Part shown: one piece after another, positions 61,773 to 64,000 of the stretch
Position numbering within the stretch: position 1 is the stretch's first letter
Layout of the letters: every line of letters begins with the position of its first letter
From: Aliiroseovarius marinus
GTDB lineage: Bacteria > Pseudomonadota > Alphaproteobacteria > Rhodobacterales > Rhodobacteraceae
Assembly: GCF_004360145.1 (NCBI RefSeq)
Contig: NZ_SAIT01000003.1
Coordinates: 62,001-126,000, forward strand
Length of the DNA stretch: 64,000 nucleotides
Reading direction: 5' to 3'
The notes under the pieces: model-generated
What the model was told of the DNA's origin: nothing
The model's input: only the letters and a program-made list of their open reading frames with translations
Database searches by the model: none
Position numbers and translations under genes: made by a program

Positions 61773-62081
61773 TCAACACTCGAGGTCAAACACGATAATG
61801 CCATCGGCGCCTCCGACGCACAGCTGACACAGGCGCTGACCCAATGCCTGATGTTTCGGATGATCCGCATAGTGTTGAAGCGCAGACTGATCGGCAAAGC
61901 GAATGACGAAGCCCGCGTTGAAGGCTTGAGATTTCTGTTCGAAATCGCGGTTGGGCCCGTGCTCAAAGCTCAGAACACCCGGGAGATCTGTACATAATTC
62001 AGCGAGGTCCCGCAGGACCTCTGCTGTTTCGGCTGGATCGGCATCCGAGCGAAATTGGCAAAAAACGCAGTGTATGATCAT
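61773..62081 (-). CDS. Dabb-family (stress-responsive alpha/beta barrel) protein
   Basis: 102 residues with the dimeric ferredoxin-like fold of Dabb proteins: MIIHCVFCQFRSDADPAETAEVLRDLAEL, PGVLSFEHGPNRDFEQKSQAFNAGFVIRFADQSALQHYADHPKHQALG. The catalytic role, if any, is unknown. It is 24 bases downstream of eda and in the same direction, so it may be the last gene of an edd-eda operon. Confidence 0.88.
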   Translation of the reverse strand: MIIHCVFCQFRSDADPAETAEVLRDLAELCTDLPGVLSFEHGPNRDFEQKSQAFNAGFVIRFADQSALQHYADHPKHQALGQRLCQLCVGGADGIIVFDLEC

Positions 62082-62105
62082 ATGTTCTTGCCTTGAGGTA
62101 ATCCG

Positions 62106-62747
62106 TCACGAGGTCAGTGCTGCAGCCTCCGCCGCGAGTTTACTGATTTCGCCCCAGTTTCCTGCTTCTACCAAATCACCCGGTGCGACCCACGATCCGC
62201 CCACGCAGAGCGTATTGGGCAGGGACAGGTAGTCCATGGCGTTCTGCAAGCTCACACCACCGGTCGGGCAGAAGCGGATCTGCGGGAGGGGCGAGGCCAG
62301 AGATTTCAGGAAGGGCGTGCCGCCTGCAGCTTCGGCCGGGAAGAACTTCTGCACGGAATAGCCGCGTTCCAGCAGCCGCATGCTTTCTGTGGCTGAAGTC
62401 GCGCCGGGCAAAAGCGGTAGGTCGTTGGCTTCGCAGGCGTCGAGCAGCCGATCCGTTGCGCCGGGAGAGACACCAAAGGTCGCGCCAGCTTTCTTGGCAT
62501 TTTCGACGTCCTTCGTGGTCAAAAGCGTCCCCGCACCAACCACGCCGCCTTCAATTTCGGACATTTCGCGGATCACATCCAATGCCGCCGGGGTGCGCAG
62601 GGTTACTTCCAGCGCGGGAAGCCCGCCGTTGACCAAGGCCTCTGCCAGCGGGGCCGCGTGGGCCACCTCTTTCACCACAAGCACCGGCACGACGGGGGCC
62701 AGGCGGCAGATCTCTTCAGCGAGGTGGCTTGCCATTTCAGGTGTCAT
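62106..62747 (-). CDS. eda: 2-dehydro-3-deoxy-phosphogluconate (KDPG) aldolase Eda
   Basis: 213-residue class I aldolase of the Entner-Doudoroff pathway: KDPG gives pyruvate and glyceraldehyde 3-phosphate. Features are VPVLVVKEVAHAAPLAEALVNGGLPALEVTLRT (base Glu), GAGTLLT, the Schiff-base Lys in VQKFFPAEAAGG and the phosphate site FCPTGGVSLQNAMDYL. The ATG at 62747 has AAGGAGA about 8 nt upstream. Follows edd after 12 bases. Confidence 0.95.
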   Translation of the reverse strand: MTPEMASHLAEEICRLAPVVPVLVVKEVAHAAPLAEALVNGGLPALEVTLRTPAALDVIREMSEIEGGVVGAGTLLTTKDVENAKKAGATFGVSPGATDRLLDACEANDLPLLPGATSATESMRLLERGYSVQKFFPAEAAGGTPFLKSLASPLPQIRFCPTGGVSLQNAMDYLSLPNTLCVGGSWVAPGDLVEAGNWGEISKLAAEAAALTS

Positions 62748-62759
62748 GTCGCGGTCTCC

Positions 62760-64000
62760 TTAGAAAATCGAGGTTGCGCCTTCGGTCGCCGGACGGGCGG
62801 CGCGGCGGAAGGTTTCAAACAGTTCACGGCCACAGCCATCGGCGTTACCGCTCAGGTCCACCTGCACGGCGGGGCGATCGGTGGCGCCGTCTGTCAGCAC
62901 CTCAAGCGTTCCGTTGGTGGCATCCAGTCGGACGATATCGCCGTCCCGAATGCGCGCGATGGGGCCGCCATCGGCGGCCTCGGGGGCCACATGAATGGCC
63001 GCGGGCACCTTGCCCGACGCGCCGGACATGCGCCCGTCGGTGACCAACGCCACTTGTTGGCCGCGTCCTTGCAGGACGGACAGGATGGGGGTCAGACCGT
63101 GCAATTCCGGCATGCCGTTGGCGCGCGGGCCTTGGAAGCGCACCACGAAGATGATGTCGCCGGTCAGCTCTCCGGCCTTAAACGCGGTTTTGACGCTTTC
63201 TTGATCATGGAAGATGCGGGCAGGGGCCTCGATCACATGGCGCTCGGGGTCCACGGCGGAAATCTTGATCACGCCTTGACCCAGGTTGCCCGAGAGCTGT
63301 GACAGGCCTCCGGTCTTCTGGAATGGATCGCTGGCGGGGCGCAGGATCTTGTCGTTCAGGCTGTCGCGCGGCGCGGGCTCCCAGTATACACGGTCGCCGT
63401 CCAGTTTCGCCTCTTGCGCATAGGCGGTCAGATCGCCTGCATTGGTGGTCGCGTCTGGGTGCAGCAGGCCTTCTTCCAGAAGGTTGCCGATCATGTAGCC
63501 CAGACCGCCGGCAGCGTGGAAATGGTTCACATCCGCCAAACCGTTGGGATAGACCCGCGCCATCAGCGGCACCAAGGCTGAGATGTCGGCGAAATCTTCC
63601 AGCGTCAGAATGATACCTGCAGCCCGCGCCATCGCGGGCAGGTGCAACACGAGGTTCGTCGAGCCGCCTGTTGCCATCAAACCCACAAGCCCGTTCACAA
63701 AGGCCTTTTCGTCGAGCACATGTCCGACGGGCGTGAACTGCTCCGTCCCATGGGCAATTTCCAGCACACGACGGGTACCCTCGGCGGTCAGCGCATCGCG
63801 CAGGGGCGTGCCGGGCGTTACAAAGGAGGCGCCGGGCAGGTGCAGCCCCATGAATTCCATCAGCATCTGGTTGGTGTTCGCGGTGCCGTAAAAGGTACAG
63901 GTGCCCGGCCCGTGATAAGCGGCCATCTCGGACGCCATCAACTCTTCCCGCGTGGCGTCGCCGGTCGCAAACCGTTTGCGGGTCTCGGCCTTTTCGTCAT
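62760..64000 (-). CDS. edd: Phosphogluconate dehydratase Edd, C-terminal part
   Basis: Part of the [4Fe-4S] dehydratase that converts 6-phosphogluconate to KDPG. The gene enters at the right edge; the N-terminal part is missing, though the frame is open to the last base. Visible features are [32 protein letters not shown] (cluster Cys), [60 protein letters not shown] and the C-terminal [14 protein letters not shown]. It is Edd rather than IlvD by the adjacent eda and by the family-specific segment [20 protein letters not shown]. Confidence 0.95.
   Translation of the reverse strand, partial: DEKAETRKRFATGDATREELMASEMAAYHGPGTCTFYGTANTNQMLMEFMGLHLPGASFVTPGTPLRDALTAEGTRRVLEIAHGTEQFTPVGHVLDEKAFVNGLVGLMATGGSTNLVLHLPAMARAAGIILTLEDFADISALVPLMARVYPNGLADVNHFHAAGGLGYMIGNLLEEGLLHPDATTNAGDLTAYAQEAKLDGDRVYWEPAPRDSLNDKILRPASDPFQKTGGLSQLSGNLGQGVIKISAVDPERHVIEAPARIFHDQESVKTAFKAGELTGDIIFVVRFQGPRANGMPELHGLTPILSVLQGRGQQVALVTDGRMSGASGKVPAAIHVAPEAADGGPIARIRDGDIVRLDATNGTLEVLTDGATDRPAVQVDLSGNADGCGRELFETFRRAARPATEGATSIF

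Noticed and set aside
1-64000. CRISPR arrays, insertion sequences or prophage
   Set aside because: No regularly spaced direct repeats, transposase, integrase or phage structural genes were seen on either strand.

Overview
The window is a gene-dense piece of a chromosome from an alphaproteobacterium of the Rhodobacteraceae / Roseobacter group. The GC-rich codon use and family-specific genes point there: a DUF1476 ATP-synthase zeta-type inhibitor, a stand-alone corrinoid protein plus separate homocysteine methyltransferase domain in place of one long MetH, a GAFTGA-less NtrC-type regulator, the lpxC-bamD-recN order, and an edd-eda Entner-Doudoroff pair. No integrase, transposase, phage gene or CRISPR array was seen. 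The window reads as core chromosome, with one accessory-looking catabolic block at about 26.8-31.6 kb.

Left part (1-21 kb). It holds cell-envelope genes: the end of lpxC, bamD, then recN. A 2-hydroxyacid (D-lactate-type) dehydrogenase and a ClC-type chloride channel are divergent. A long minus-strand operon then runs lptF-lptG-lptD-surA-pdxA-rsmA, covering LPS export, outer-membrane protein folding, vitamin B6 synthesis and 16S rRNA dimethylation, with overlapping stop/start codons at most junctions. pepA-holC, an aspartic protease, marC, an ABC-F ATPase and ndk follow.

Middle (20.7-41.7 kb). A 49-residue small protein precedes tamB and tamA (minus strand). Next is an unusual operon: M20D amidohydrolase, diaminopropionate ammonia-lyase, M24 peptidase and Asp/Glu-racemase-like protein, with a divergent Lrp/AsnC regulator whose start codon abuts an inverted repeat. 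After it come a polytopic membrane protein, tRNA-Asn(GTT), an MBL-fold hydrolase, an EnvZ-like orphan kinase, a class II aldolase, a medium-chain reductase, a CAT-anticodon tRNA (probably tRNA-Ile2), purM-purN, rnd and a small lipoprotein.

Right part (41.7-64 kb). sufE; a corrinoid cluster (DUF1638 protein, 61-residue membrane protein, corrinoid protein); a radical SAM protein; the homocysteine methyltransferase; an MprF-like protein; the ATPase zeta inhibitor; purC-purS-purQ; a DctB/DctD-type two-component pair; an HpcH/HpaI aldolase; a TDT-family transporter; a YjbR protein; cysS-cimA-squalene/phytoene-synthase-like; a second small protein (54 residues); a GcvA-like LysR regulator; a Dabb protein; and eda-edd running off the right edge.

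The most interesting non-coding signal is a family of four structured intergenic repeats (6437-6511, 16274-16343, 20113-20182, 42206-42333). All four sit between convergently transcribed genes. They share a GGGGC/GCCCC hairpin and a GGCTCAC/GTGAGCC hairpin whose 3-nt loop differs in every copy. The repeat at 42 kb supplies the stop codon of its neighbour. Other leads are the diaminopropionate operon, the DctD homologue without a sigma-54 contact loop, a low-GC mosaic patch inside cysS, the dispersed corrinoid/methionine genes with shared CAAATG half-sites, and the two small proteins.
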